A stretch of 64,000 bases of DNA. Origin: Tuberibacillus sp. Marseille-P3662. GTDB lineage: Bacteria > Bacillota > Bacilli > Bacillales > Sporolactobacillaceae. Shown piece by piece: positions 37,182 through 45,836 of the stretch (position 1 is the first letter of the stretch; every line of letters begins with the position of its first letter). Below the pieces are notes generated by a model. That model worked only from the letters and a program-made list of their open reading frames with translations, did no database searches and had not been told where the DNA came from. Where the stretch lies: contig NZ_FXBS01000006.1 of NCBI RefSeq assembly GCF_900178005.1, positions 558,001 through 622,000 of the forward strand, given 5' to 3'. The position numbers and the translations under genes were made by a program.

Positions 37182-37808
37182 ATGGAATGGTTGCAATTAC
37201 CATTGGGCGCTATTCAAACGAATGCCTATATTATTTACAATCAACAAAAAGATGCTGTCATCATTGATCCAGGTGACGAGTTTGACAAAATCAAGGATGC
37301 TGTAGAGACACGTGGGCTTAATCCAAATGCGATTCTTTTGACACATGCTCATTTTGATCATATTGGGGCTTTAGACAAGACACGGGATCATTGGAATATT
37401 CCTGTATATTTACATATCAAGGAAAGCGACTGGCTGGATCATCCAGATAAGAACGGCTCTGCTTACTTTCCAATGGTTTCAAACATTACTTTAAAGCCAG
37501 CTGATATTTTGATTGAAAGTGAAAAATTATTAACCATCGGTTCCTTTACATTCGAAATTTTAGAGACACCCGGACATTCTCCAGGTAGCGTTTCTTTTTA
37601 CGTCCGGCAAGAAAACGTTATTTTCTCAGGAGATGCCCTTTTCTACGGAAGTATTGGACGGACGGACTTATATGGAGGTGACCAGAAACAGTTGCTAGAA
37701 AGTATTGACTCTAAATTGTTAGTATTGCCGGATGAAACGATTGTTGCTCCAGGACATGGTTTTGAAACGACTATCAAAAATGAAAGGATGAGCAATCCGT
37801 TCTTTTAA
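37182..37808 (+). CDS. yqgX: MBL-fold metallo-hydrolase (YqgX, glyoxalase II family)
   Basis: Metallo-beta-lactamase-fold hydrolase of 208 residues with T54-H55-A-H57-F-D59-H60, ETPGHSPGS, FSGDALFYGSIGR and a final APGHG, supplying a dinuclear zinc site. YqgX of B. subtilis is implicated in bacillithiol-linked methylglyoxal detoxification as a glyoxalase II type enzyme. Start ATG 37182 follows GGAGGGATAT. Confidence 0.9.
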   Translation: MEWLQLPLGAIQTNAYIIYNQQKDAVIIDPGDEFDKIKDAVETRGLNPNAILLTHAHFDHIGALDKTRDHWNIPVYLHIKESDWLDHPDKNGSAYFPMVSNITLKPADILIESEKLLTIGSFTFEILETPGHSPGSVSFYVRQENVIFSGDALFYGSIGRTDLYGGDQKQLLESIDSKLLVLPDETIVAPGHGFETTIKNERMSNPFF

Positions 37809-37877
37809 CCCATGTCGTGAACCCTTGTTCTTATCTGTCATAAGATATGATGAAGAAGGATAAAGGGGAGATTCTTG

Positions 37878-38606
37878 TTGAAGCGTGAGCAAAAATACCT
37901 CGATTTTTTAGCGAAGTTTGGCATCAGCAGTGCTCATCCAGGCGGATTGCCTTTAACTAAGGCGCTCTTAGCTAATGAATCCCTGTCTCAGGAAGATCAT
38001 GTTCTAGATGTTGGCTGTGGGACAGGACAGACCTCCATGTACGTTGCGAAAACGTATGGTTCGCGGGTTACGGGTGTCGATAATCATCCGCTCATGGTTA
38101 AGCAAGCTGCAGAGCAAGCTTCCAAGGAGACACTTCCTATTCAGATTAAACAGGCGGATGCACAGCATCTTCCATTTAACCGTGCAACTTTTTCTTTTAT
38201 CATATCTGAATCCGTTACCGTTTTTACCGATGTGCTGCAATCATTAAAGGAATACCATAGGGTGTTGCGATCAGACGGCATGTTATTAGGGGTGGAAATG
38301 ACTTTAATGGATGAAGATGCCATCAGTGAGCAACAAGTTGATGAAATTAAACATTTATATGGTGTGAGGCGGCTCTTGGCTGAACAGGATTGGATCAACA
38401 TGATGACTCAGGCAGGTTTTACGTCCATCGAATCATTGTCCGGTTACGATTTTCTAAGGGACCATATTAGTCTTGAGGAAGGTTCGGAGTTTAAGTTTTC
38501 ATCTGAAATTGACGAGGCAGATTTTGAAGTTTGGTTTAACCATATGAACGTGATGGCGAAGTACAGAGACTTGTTGTCATACCGGATCTATCGCGCATAT
38601 AAATAA
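37878..38606 (+). CDS. Class I SAM-dependent methyltransferase
   Basis: The 242-residue protein has motif I VLDVGCGTGQTSMYVA (about 42-57), an acidic motif II (GVDNHPLM) and IKQADAQHLPF. It looks like a small-molecule methyltransferase of the UbiE/Methyltransf_11 type; the substrate cannot be inferred. TTG 37878 is preferred over TTG 37875 for spacing from AAGGGGAG. Confidence 0.83.
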   Translation: MKREQKYLDFLAKFGISSAHPGGLPLTKALLANESLSQEDHVLDVGCGTGQTSMYVAKTYGSRVTGVDNHPLMVKQAAEQASKETLPIQIKQADAQHLPFNRATFSFIISESVTVFTDVLQSLKEYHRVLRSDGMLLGVEMTLMDEDAISEQQVDEIKHLYGVRRLLAEQDWINMMTQAGFTSIESLSGYDFLRDHISLEEGSEFKFSSEIDEADFEVWFNHMNVMAKYRDLLSYRIYRAYK

Positions 38607-38641
38607 TCGGGAGGTTCCTTGGAACCTCCCGATTATTTATT
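38602..38641. terminator. Bidirectional terminator
   Basis: Perfect 17-bp stem, half site AATAATCGGGAGGTTCC, with a TT loop. It overlaps the stop codons of both converging genes. Confidence 0.9.
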
Positions 38642-38873
38642 CTCCCGGTATCATCATGAATGCAGACCAGTATGTAAATCCAACAAAAAACAAGGTTAAG
38701 TATGAGCCGAAAACATAGATATACACTCTTTCAGATAGGTTTAGATAACTTAGAGCATAGAAAAAGACAGTTTGAGCAAAGAACAATAATGAGGCCGGAA
38801 TAAGACCTGCTATTAAGAACAAAACAGCAAAAATAAGCGTCCAAAACCCAAGGACACGGAACATTTTAGGCAT
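38637..38873 (-). CDS. yqgY: YqgY-like membrane protein (DUF2626)
   Basis: A 78-residue protein with two or three predicted transmembrane helices beginning MPKMFRVLGFWTLIFAV, matching DUF2626 (YqgY) in sequence style and position near yqgX and comG. The start at 38873 follows AAAGGAGGGAG; an upstream in-frame start overlaps this site. Function unknown. The 325-bp gap to comGA holds the com regulatory site and no gene. Confidence 0.75.
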   Translation of the reverse strand: MPKMFRVLGFWTLIFAVLFLIAGLIPASLLFFAQTVFFYALSYLNLSERVYIYVFGSYLTLFFVGFTYWSAFMMIPGE

Positions 38874-39133
38874 TTTTCTCCCTCCTTTTGATGGAACCAT
38901 ACACTGTCATTATTATAATGAATCGGTAACCAGTTGTAAATATTTTTTATGTTGCCTCAAGTGTCATTCCCTATTATAACCGACTCATGTGAAGTTTAGC
39001 CAGAATTCCTCTTTCTAAGTGTACCGCCTGAGATGGCGATGATAGTTATAATCTTTGGGCACGGCTAGTTCATCACTCTGATTTATATGAAGGAGTTACT
39101 TGCTTTATTTTTTATGTAAAAATTTTTTAGAAA

Positions 39134-39146
39134 AAAAGGATGTTTT
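39134..39146 (+). promoter_or_regulatory. Candidate ComK box upstream of comGA
   Basis: AAAA-GGATG-TTTT fits the ComK half-box AAAA-N5-TTTT, 53 bp before the comGA start; a second A/T-run pair (AAAAATTTTTT, near 39116-39127) lies upstream. The region is AT-rich, so chance matches are possible. Confidence 0.5.
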
Positions 39147-39198
39147 AAAAAAACGTCGAATTATGTATCTTATATCAAAATAGAAAGAAGGTGCCGAT

Positions 39199-40269
39199 TT
39201 GTATGACATTGAAGACAAAAGTCGTGAGATTTTAGCTGCGGCCGTTGAGTTGAAGGCGACTGATATTCATTTTGTTCCTAGGAAAAAGGACACGCTGATT
39301 GAACTTCGGGTTGATGACCATTTGTATGAAATGGAAAACATACCTAGTCATGAGGCCAGGCGCGTCATTTCGCATTTCAAATTTGTTTCCGGAATGGATA
39401 TCGGTGACCGCCGGAAGCCGCAAGATGGGGCCTATGATACCGTCATTAAAAAACAACCTGTCCATCTTCGCCTTTCCACCCTTCCCGCCACTTATAACGA
39501 ATCCCTCGTGATCCGGATTTTACCTCAAGTGATGGATGAACGCATTAACGATCTCTCCGTATTTTCTGAGTGCACAGCCCATTTAGAGTCGCTGTTAAAT
39601 TATGATTATGGTTTAATCCTTTTTGCCGGACCGACGGGGTCAGGCAAAACAACAACACTGTATACCATGCTTACTGCTGCAAAAAGACGTTATAATGCTC
39701 GCATTGTCACACTTGAAGAACCGGTTGAAAAGAAAAATGAGTCGTTTGTGCAAATGGAAGTCAATGAAAAAGCCGATTTGACGTATGCTAATGGATTCAA
39801 AGCGATTCTAAGGCATGACCCAGATGTGATTATGATTGGTGAAATTCGCGATTTGGATACGGCGAAAATTGCGGTCCGCGCCGCACTAACAGGACACTTG
39901 GTATTTTCAACAATCCATGCTAGTGATAGCTTTTCAACCGTGCATCGACTGTTAGAGATGGGGATTCCTCGGTACGACTTGAAGGATACGCTTGTAGGCG
40001 TTGTGTCGCAGCGATTGATTGCTGTTCATTGCCCTGTTTGTGGTAGGAAGTGTACTAAACATTGTAAGAATCGAACGATGAACCGACGTACAGGAATTTA
40101 TGAAATCTTGGCAGGCATGGCACTACATGAAGTCCTGGAAAAAGGGAACCGCCACACGAAAGTTGAGTATCGCACTTTAGAAGATTATATTCGCATCGGG
40201 ATGGCAATGGGTTATATTCCTAGGAAAGATCATTCCAAACTCTCGAGGCATCCTAATGCAATCCAGTAA
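39199..40269 (+). CDS. comGA: Competence pilus assembly ATPase ComGA
   Basis: Type II/IV secretion ATPase that drives the transformation pseudopilus. The 356-residue protein has Walker A GPTGSGKT (144-151), an Asp box and Walker B (HDPDVIMIGEIRD), the HLVFSTIHASD His box, and a C-terminal Cys-rich segment (CPVCGRKCTKHC) in the place of the usual zinc site. TTG 39199 follows AAGAAGGTG. First of seven comG genes; its end overlaps comGB by 14 bp. Confidence 0.93.
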   Translation: MYDIEDKSREILAAAVELKATDIHFVPRKKDTLIELRVDDHLYEMENIPSHEARRVISHFKFVSGMDIGDRRKPQDGAYDTVIKKQPVHLRLSTLPATYNESLVIRILPQVMDERINDLSVFSECTAHLESLLNYDYGLILFAGPTGSGKTTTLYTMLTAAKRRYNARIVTLEEPVEKKNESFVQMEVNEKADLTYANGFKAILRHDPDVIMIGEIRDLDTAKIAVRAALTGHLVFSTIHASDSFSTVHRLLEMGIPRYDLKDTLVGVVSQRLIAVHCPVCGRKCTKHCKNRTMNRRTGIYEILAGMALHEVLEKGNRHTKVEYRTLEDYIRIGMAMGYIPRKDHSKLSRHPNAIQ

Positions 40270-41290
40270 CTGGTCTACAAAGAAGCTGGCTGAATTTTTG
40301 AAACATACTGGTGAGCTTTTGAGAAAAGGCTATTCGCTGACATTGGCTTTGGAACTCGAAAAACAACGTACTCATCGCGGCCATTACAATGCGTGTATTA
40401 ATGAAATGATCCAGGCATTGCGAGATGGTGAATCATTTCATTCAGCCTTACAAGTTACTGGATTACCATCATATATCCGTACATGGATTGGGTTGGCGGA
40501 AGAGAGTAGTCAGCTTGAAGCGGGACTGTTGAATATTGGGGAAATGTTACTGCTGTTGGAACAAAATAAGACTAAGATGGGACGATTGCTTTGCTATCCT
40601 TTAGTTTTATTCCTAACGCTTATCATAATTGTTTACATTTTCACCGTATTCCTGTTGCCGAATTTTCAACATTTATTGACCAGCATGGCTGTTGACCCCC
40701 CATTTCTAACCGTGTTCCTGATTGAATCAGGTGTTTTCCTCAACGATCATTTCATTCTCATTATGCTTTCGGCCGTAAGTACATTAATTTTACTTCTTGG
40801 AATTCAACGATCAATTCCCTCTTATAAAAAAATTAATATTTTATTAAAAATCCCCTTTATGAGTCGATTGACCCAACAATATTTAACCTATTTATTCAGT
40901 CTTCATTTAGGAGAAATGTTGAGAGGAGGTGTGTCTTTTATTGAAGCGGTCGAGTTATTGGATGATGATGACCGCGGATCTTTTCTGATGAACGAGATTA
41001 AAGTAATGAGAGAACAGATGATGGCTGGGCAACCATTGTCAGAAATCATTAAGGGACGCCCGGCCTATCTGGATGATTTGACAATCATCATTTTGAAGGG
41101 CGAACAATATCAACAGTTGGGACAAGCACTTCAGGATTATAGCCGCATCGTGTTCCGTCGATTCGAAGTGACGATTGAAACTTTAATTAAGTCGATCCAG
41201 CCCGCCTTTTTTGTTTTCTTTGGTGCCTGTATCCTGTTGATTTTTTATTCACTTATGTCACCGATGTTTCAAGTAATTGGAAGTTTATAG
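40256..41290 (+). CDS. comGB: Competence pilus membrane protein ComGB
   Basis: Polytopic platform protein of the transformation pilus, homologous to PilC/GspF. The 344-residue protein holds two GspF-type domains (about 15-135 and 220-335), each followed by hydrophobic segments, with membrane helices near 118-145, 165-185 and 315-340. Translationally coupled to comGA. Confidence 0.9.
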   Translation: MQSSNWSTKKLAEFLKHTGELLRKGYSLTLALELEKQRTHRGHYNACINEMIQALRDGESFHSALQVTGLPSYIRTWIGLAEESSQLEAGLLNIGEMLLLLEQNKTKMGRLLCYPLVLFLTLIIIVYIFTVFLLPNFQHLLTSMAVDPPFLTVFLIESGVFLNDHFILIMLSAVSTLILLLGIQRSIPSYKKINILLKIPFMSRLTQQYLTYLFSLHLGEMLRGGVSFIEAVELLDDDDRGSFLMNEIKVMREQMMAGQPLSEIIKGRPAYLDDLTIIILKGEQYQQLGQALQDYSRIVFRRFEVTIETLIKSIQPAFFVFFGACILLIFYSLMSPMFQVIGSL

Positions 41291-41307
41291 TAAAGGGGCG
41301 TTATTTA

Positions 41308-41643
41308 ATGAAGAGATTGTTGAAAAATAAAGACGGATTCACGCTGATTGAAATGGTTATCGTATTAATGATTATTTCAATATTGTTAGCGATTGCAGTT
41401 CCGCAAATGACGAAAACTAATGATGTCGTTAATTCCAAGAGTTGTAAAGCAACTAAACGTCTCATTAAGGGACAAATTGGGTCTTATAAGGTTGAACATG
41501 GTGGTGATACCCCGGCAACATTAGATGTTTTAATAGAAGAGGGATATGTTGATACAATGGCTTGTCCTGATGGAACTGAATTATCAATGGAAGACATTAT
41601 TCAAAGTGATGGAACTTCAGATACCTCGGGAACGAACGGATGA
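41308..41643 (+). CDS. comGC: Major competence pseudopilin ComGC
   Basis: Main pilin of the DNA-uptake filament. The 111-residue prepilin has the class III signal KDGF-TLIEMVIVLMIISILLA, with processing expected between Gly and Phe by ComC and Glu5 of the mature form present. Two cysteines (SCKATKR and MACPDG) would form the intramolecular disulfide of ComGC. Stop overlaps the comGD start as ATGA. Confidence 0.93.
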   Translation: MKRLLKNKDGFTLIEMVIVLMIISILLAIAVPQMTKTNDVVNSKSCKATKRLIKGQIGSYKVEHGGDTPATLDVLIEEGYVDTMACPDGTELSMEDIIQSDGTSDTSGTNG

Positions 41644-42083
41644 TGCGTCTCAAGTCGTCACAACAAGGCTTCACAATGATTGAGGCTTTGCTTGTCGTTA
41701 TTATTGTCACTGCATCATTCCCTCCTTTTTATCTTCTGCTAGAAGAATGGCATCATCGTCTAGCCACTCGGCAATTCGTTAATGTGTTATCTCATTCTAT
41801 CCAAGAAGCGCAAATGACGGCAATGAGTGAATCTAAGTTCGTTCATGTCGTGCTCAATAAGTCAGCAAAAACCATTCAGTTTAGTAAGGATACCAATAAC
41901 TATAAAAATGACCCGTATAGTGAAGACGTTCGAGTTACGAGAGGGACCCATTCACTGCAATTTAAGCTATTACCTAACGGACACATTAGTCGTTCAGGGA
42001 CAATTTATATTACGTCGGGAGATATCAAATATAAGATTGTCTTTTTACTAGGACAAGGGAGGTTCTATGCTAAAGAAATCTGA
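41640..42083 (+). CDS. comGD: Minor competence pseudopilin ComGD
   Basis: A 147-residue minor pilin with prepilin signal QQGF-TMIEALLVVIIV and a hydrophobic N-terminal helix. Overlaps comGC by 4 bp and comGE by 17 bp. Confidence 0.88.
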   Translation: MMRLKSSQQGFTMIEALLVVIIVTASFPPFYLLLEEWHHRLATRQFVNVLSHSIQEAQMTAMSESKFVHVVLNKSAKTIQFSKDTNNYKNDPYSEDVRVTRGTHSLQFKLLPNGHISRSGTIYITSGDIKYKIVFLLGQGRFYAKEI

Positions 42084-42396
42084 TGGATTTTCCACACTAG
42101 AAGCGACGGGTGCCTTGTTATTATTTGTGTCTGTGCTTGCTGCTGTACTGCCAATGACTTTGCAAGTGTATGAAGAGAAACAATATCAACAATATCGTCA
42201 TACGGCTATATCCATTCTCCAGCAAGAACTTAACCACTGGATCGCAACAGGAAGGACGAAAGAAGCTACCCTTACTAAAGGCAATCATGATTATAGACTT
42301 GAATGGCTCAAGTATACTTCAGATCACCGCAGATTATGTATTCACTGGAGTTTAGCTCGTGGTAAGCAGACGATTTGTAGTGATGCTAAGCGATGA
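42067..42396 (+). CDS. comGE: Minor competence pseudopilin ComGE
   Basis: A 109-residue protein with an N-terminal SDGF-STLEATGALLLFVSVLAAVLP signal-helix of prepilin type and a charged C-terminal domain. Identified mainly by position between comGD and comGF in this fast-evolving group. Overlaps both neighbours. Confidence 0.82.
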   Translation: MLKKSDGFSTLEATGALLLFVSVLAAVLPMTLQVYEEKQYQQYRHTAISILQQELNHWIATGRTKEATLTKGNHDYRLEWLKYTSDHRRLCIHWSLARGKQTICSDAKR

Positions 42397-42815
42397 AAAT
42401 GTCTAACGCCGGTTTTTCCCTCTTATCCTCGATTATAGCCTTTATGATTGTGATGACCATTTTATATTTATCGGCTCAAATGTTTTTAGTTATGGCCCAT
42501 CTTAATATTTCCTCGGATACACAGTCGAACCACATCCGCCTATTCTTTGAACAAGTCAAACACGAAGTACATGCCAGTTCGTCGATGAGCTGCGAAGGTT
42601 CACAAATGATTTTACAAAAAAATCATCATGTCGTTGATTACCAGTTGAACGGCCGTGTGCTGAGACGTGCGGTTGATGGATCCGGTTATGACGTTGTATT
42701 GCAATCCATGTCCACGATTCAGTTCACTTGTGGGCCATCTACAGTGAATATTCGTGTACAAGATCAGAAAGGCAGGCCATATGAATGGAGCGTACTGCGT
42801 TTCGTAAAAGAATGA
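42393..42815 (+). CDS. comGF: Minor competence pseudopilin ComGF
   Basis: A 140-residue protein with an NAGF-SLLSSIIAFMIVMTILYL prepilin-like N-terminus; the downstream domain with the HHVVDYQLNGRVLRR sequence is typical of ComGF. Overlaps comGE by 4 bp and comGG by 31 bp. Confidence 0.85.
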   Translation: MKMSNAGFSLLSSIIAFMIVMTILYLSAQMFLVMAHLNISSDTQSNHIRLFFEQVKHEVHASSSMSCEGSQMILQKNHHVVDYQLNGRVLRRAVDGSGYDVVLQSMSTIQFTCGPSTVNIRVQDQKGRPYEWSVLRFVKE

Positions 42816-43195
42816 AACAACAAGAAGCGGGATTCATTTTTCCTGTAACAGCGATCATTGTTCTTCTCTTTATCGGGTTGATGCTTAATGTCTTGGTTAC
42901 ATTACAATCTGATATAGCTTTCACACAAAAACGCTGGCAAGCTTTCGAAGTGACACGCGTGAAGCAAATGGCGACACATGATATCATTTCATTAATACAA
43001 TCGAAAGAACAAGCCCCTAACGACATAGAAGGAAAGACGTCCTACCGCATGGGAGATGTGACGTATACATGTCAGCGGAAATCAGATGATGTATACAACA
43101 TTTATCTGAAACTTCATGTTGGTCAAGGGCGACATCATTTAAAAGTTATCTATGACAAGACAGACAATGCAATTATAAGATGGGAGGAGCAGTAA
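42785..43195 (+). CDS. comGG: Competence protein ComGG
   Basis: A 136-residue protein with an N-terminal hydrophobic helix after EAGFIFPVTAIIVLL, last of the comG operon. Sequence is weakly conserved in the family, so the assignment rests on position and the hydrophobic N-terminus. Ends in TAATG shared with aroK. Confidence 0.82.
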   Translation: MERTAFRKRMKQQEAGFIFPVTAIIVLLFIGLMLNVLVTLQSDIAFTQKRWQAFEVTRVKQMATHDIISLIQSKEQAPNDIEGKTSYRMGDVTYTCQRKSDDVYNIYLKLHVGQGRHHLKVIYDKTDNAIIRWEEQ

Positions 43196-43710
43196 TGAAC
43201 ACCATTTATTTAACTGGTTTTATGGGTGCGGGTAAAACGACGGTAGGTCGTGAACTTGGGCATCGAATGTCAATGCCCGTATGGGATACTGACGACATGA
43301 TTGAACAAGTTTCTCGAAAAGAAGTTCAAGAAATATTCCAAGAAGAAGGGGAAGCGCGTTTCCGTGAATATGAGCGTGATATTATTCGGAACACTTCCTT
43401 TAACAATGCGATTATTACTACGGGCGGAGGTGCTGTTGTGAATGAAAACAATCGTCGTTTTATGCTTCAAAACGGGATTGTTATCTTTCTCTATTGCGAT
43501 CCTAAAGCGATTGTCAAACGTCTGGCCAATGATACGACTCGACCTTTATTGGATAAGGATAAAGAAGAGAGGATCAATCAATTATTTATCGAGCGCTTTG
43601 ATGATTATATCGAAGCTGATTATACCGTCAATACCACAATGAAATCCTCGCAAAATGTGGTGAGTGAAATCATGGGTTTTCTGGATAGACATGAACAAAT
43701 TTGGGCATAG
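43195..43710 (+). CDS. aroK: Shikimate kinase
   Basis: Phosphorylates shikimate in aromatic amino acid synthesis. The 171-residue protein has Walker A GFMGAGKT (8-15), the shikimate-binding DTDDMIEQ and R-x2-E motifs, TTGGGAVV and the LID arginines. Start ATG 43195 is fused to the comGG stop (TAATG) with GGGAGGAG upstream; comG-aroK linkage is seen in B. subtilis. Confidence 0.93.
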   Translation: MNTIYLTGFMGAGKTTVGRELGHRMSMPVWDTDDMIEQVSRKEVQEIFQEEGEARFREYERDIIRNTSFNNAIITTGGGAVVNENNRRFMLQNGIVIFLYCDPKAIVKRLANDTTRPLLDKDKEERINQLFIERFDDYIEADYTVNTTMKSSQNVVSEIMGFLDRHEQIWA

Positions 43711-43728
43711 TAATCCTAGGTGATTCTG

Positions 43729-43962
43729 ATGAAATCAAATGACTATGTGAAGTATTTAACTGAGCAATTTGTTCAATATGTTGAACAGCCAAAAGAACAA
43801 AGAAAATCATCACGTCGTGAACGTAAGCAAAATAATACGCCGATGATTGGCAATCGTTGGTTCGGTATGTTACCTGTAGCTTTTAATCATTATATTAGGC
43901 ACGCGAAACAAAAGAGCCCTGATCTAAAAGAGAAATTTAAGAGAAAAGGCAACCGTTCTTAA
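43729..43962 (+). CDS. yqzE: YqzE family protein
   Basis: A 77-residue very basic protein beginning MKSNDYVKYLTEQFVQYVEQPKEQRK, the YqzE signature, located directly after comG/aroK as in Bacillus, where yqzE belongs to the ComK regulon. Start ATG 43729 follows AGGTGAT. Role unknown. Confidence 0.85.
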   Translation: MKSNDYVKYLTEQFVQYVEQPKEQRKSSRRERKQNNTPMIGNRWFGMLPVAFNHYIRHAKQKSPDLKEKFKRKGNRS

Positions 43963-43978
43963 ACGGTTGCCTTTTTTA
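43944..43978 (+). terminator. Terminator after yqzE
   Basis: Stem AAAAGGCAACCGTT / AACGGTTGCCTTTTTT across the stop codon. Confidence 0.85.
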
Positions 43979-44040
43979 GTGTACTTTTCCAGGTCTTTTA
44001 ATGTTATGATTGGTTAAAGACTTAACGGAGGAGGGGCAAA

Positions 44041-45054
44041 ATGGCTAAGCATATCCAAGATCTCTTGGGACGTCCGTTGCGTGATTTGCGAATTTCGTTA
44101 ACTGATCGTTGTAATTTCCGTTGTACCTACTGTATGCCTAAAGAGGTATTTGGACCAGGTTATGAGTTCTTGAGCCGATCCGCTATATTAAGCAATGATG
44201 AGGTGGTGCGCTTAGCTGGGTTGTTTGCAGAATTTGGGGTAAAAAAAATTCGTTTGACCGGCGGTGAGCCATTGCTACGTCCTAAAGTGGATGATCTCAT
44301 TCATCGGTTGGCAGAAATTAATGGGATTGAAGATTTGGCGATGACCACCAATGGTTCATTGGTACCCAAAAAAGCACATTTGCTAAAGTCGTCCGGCCTC
44401 AGACGTGTGACAATTAGCCTGGACTCGCTTTCTGATGATCGTTTTGCCGCTATTAATGATCAAGGTTTTAAAGCATCAGATGTTTTGGAAGGTATATGGG
44501 CGGCGAAAGCGGCTGGTTTACAAGTTAAAATCAATATGATGGTGCAAAAAGGTGTTAATGAGGATGAAGTCCTGGAAATGCTTGACTATTTTCGCGGTTC
44601 AGGGATTGTCGTTCGCTTCATTGAATACATGGATGTCGGTAATTCTAATGGGTGGCGCCGGGACGACGTGTTCGGCAAAAAGGCGATTCTAGAATCGATC
44701 AAGCAGAAATATGACATTGAGCCGATTGATGCTGACTACTTTGGTGAAGTGGCCAGCCGTTATCGATTGCATGGCTCTGACGATGAGTTTGGTGTGATTT
44801 CATCAGTTACAGATGCCTTCTGTTCGTCATGCACCCGGGCACGGCTGTCAGCCGATGGATCGATTTTCACTTGTTTATTTGCTTCCAAAGGTGTCAGCTT
44901 CCGTAACCCTATGAGAAACGGTGCCAGTGATCAAGAACTTTCAGACATGATTCAAGAAATTTGGGGCAAAAGACATGACCGTTACTCCGAAGAACGTAAG
45001 CACCGGGAGTCATCCGCGAAAAACAAGATCGAGATGTCATACATCGGGGGCTAA
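44041..45054 (+). CDS. moaA: GTP 3',8-cyclase MoaA
   Basis: Radical-SAM enzyme starting molybdenum cofactor synthesis. The 337-residue protein has the N-terminal cluster C24-x3-C28-x2-C31, the GGEPLLRP SAM region, the C-terminal second cluster CSSC...TCLF and a terminal Gly-Gly needed for activity. RBS GGAGGAGGGG. Ends 4 bp into the converging yqhG. A mobA gene is at 30390. Confidence 0.93.
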   Translation: MAKHIQDLLGRPLRDLRISLTDRCNFRCTYCMPKEVFGPGYEFLSRSAILSNDEVVRLAGLFAEFGVKKIRLTGGEPLLRPKVDDLIHRLAEINGIEDLAMTTNGSLVPKKAHLLKSSGLRRVTISLDSLSDDRFAAINDQGFKASDVLEGIWAAKAAGLQVKINMMVQKGVNEDEVLEMLDYFRGSGIVVRFIEYMDVGNSNGWRRDDVFGKKAILESIKQKYDIEPIDADYFGEVASRYRLHGSDDEFGVISSVTDAFCSSCTRARLSADGSIFTCLFASKGVSFRNPMRNGASDQELSDMIQEIWGKRHDRYSEERKHRESSAKNKIEMSYIGG

Positions 45055-45836
45055 AGAAAAACCCCCGACGTCAGATAGAACAGGCCGCCGTTGATAACAC
45101 TTACGTGGATTCTTGGTTCATACATTTCTTTGAGCGCTTGTTTTTCTTTAGTATAAATATCGGGTTTATCCTGTAAATCTTCGTAAAACTGATCGAGTAA
45201 TTGTTCATCGTATTCCCAACGGCGTCTAGCTTGTTCCGCCCATTCATGATCGTCCTGACTGATGAGACGCTCGATGTAAGATTCAATGCGCCGTAACCCA
45301 CTTGAGGGCTTAATCATCGGTTGTAATGTGAAACAATAGTTTGGAATTTTGGGGGTTAAGGCCATGGTTTGAATCTGATCATGAAAGGGATTGACGATGG
45401 TGCCATTGATGAGATTCAAACCAATGGATAATATGGCGTCCTTTTTTAAATCTGATTGATAACTAATTTTACTATTGACTGCGAGCCACGGTTCTAAGGG
45501 AACATTTGTCTTTCCGTTAACTGAGACATTTTCGTAAAGGCGGATATGAGGTGAAAGTTCCTGAGTTGATTTAAAAATTTGATGAAGCCGCGGCGAACCA
45601 AAGTGAACCATTTCTCCCTCATCATCAGAGGGTTCTGTTTTTAAGGAAAGGATTGCAGTCTCCGGATGCCCTCCCATTTTTTCTAGATAATGCCAGTAAA
45701 AAGGCCGGTTCATCAACTGCTTATCAAGATCTACAGTGAGTTTGACGCGGAGATAACCTGGCCGGTCGTCTAAAATATCACACGCGTTAGCTGTGAAATA
45801 GTCAACCAGATAGTCATGGATAGCTTCTTGATTCAT
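45051..45836 (-). CDS. yqhG: YqhG family protein
   Basis: A 261-residue protein of the Bacillus YqhG family, always encoded with the SNF2-type helicase YqhH. It is acidic at the N-terminus, with no catalytic motif visible. Overlaps yqhH by 4 bp (ATGA-like), so the two form an operon and may act together; the function is not established. Confidence 0.82.
   Translation of the reverse strand: MNQEAIHDYLVDYFTANACDILDDRPGYLRVKLTVDLDKQLMNRPFYWHYLEKMGGHPETAILSLKTEPSDDEGEMVHFGSPRLHQIFKSTQELSPHIRLYENVSVNGKTNVPLEPWLAVNSKISYQSDLKKDAILSIGLNLINGTIVNPFHDQIQTMALTPKIPNYCFTLQPMIKPSSGLRRIESYIERLISQDDHEWAEQARRRWEYDEQLLDQFYEDLQDKPDIYTKEKQALKEMYEPRIHVSVINGGLFYLTSGVFL

Noticed and set aside
44041-45054. Truncated moaA
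   Set aside because: The protein has both cysteine clusters and the terminal Gly-Gly, so it is complete despite overlapping the end of yqhG.
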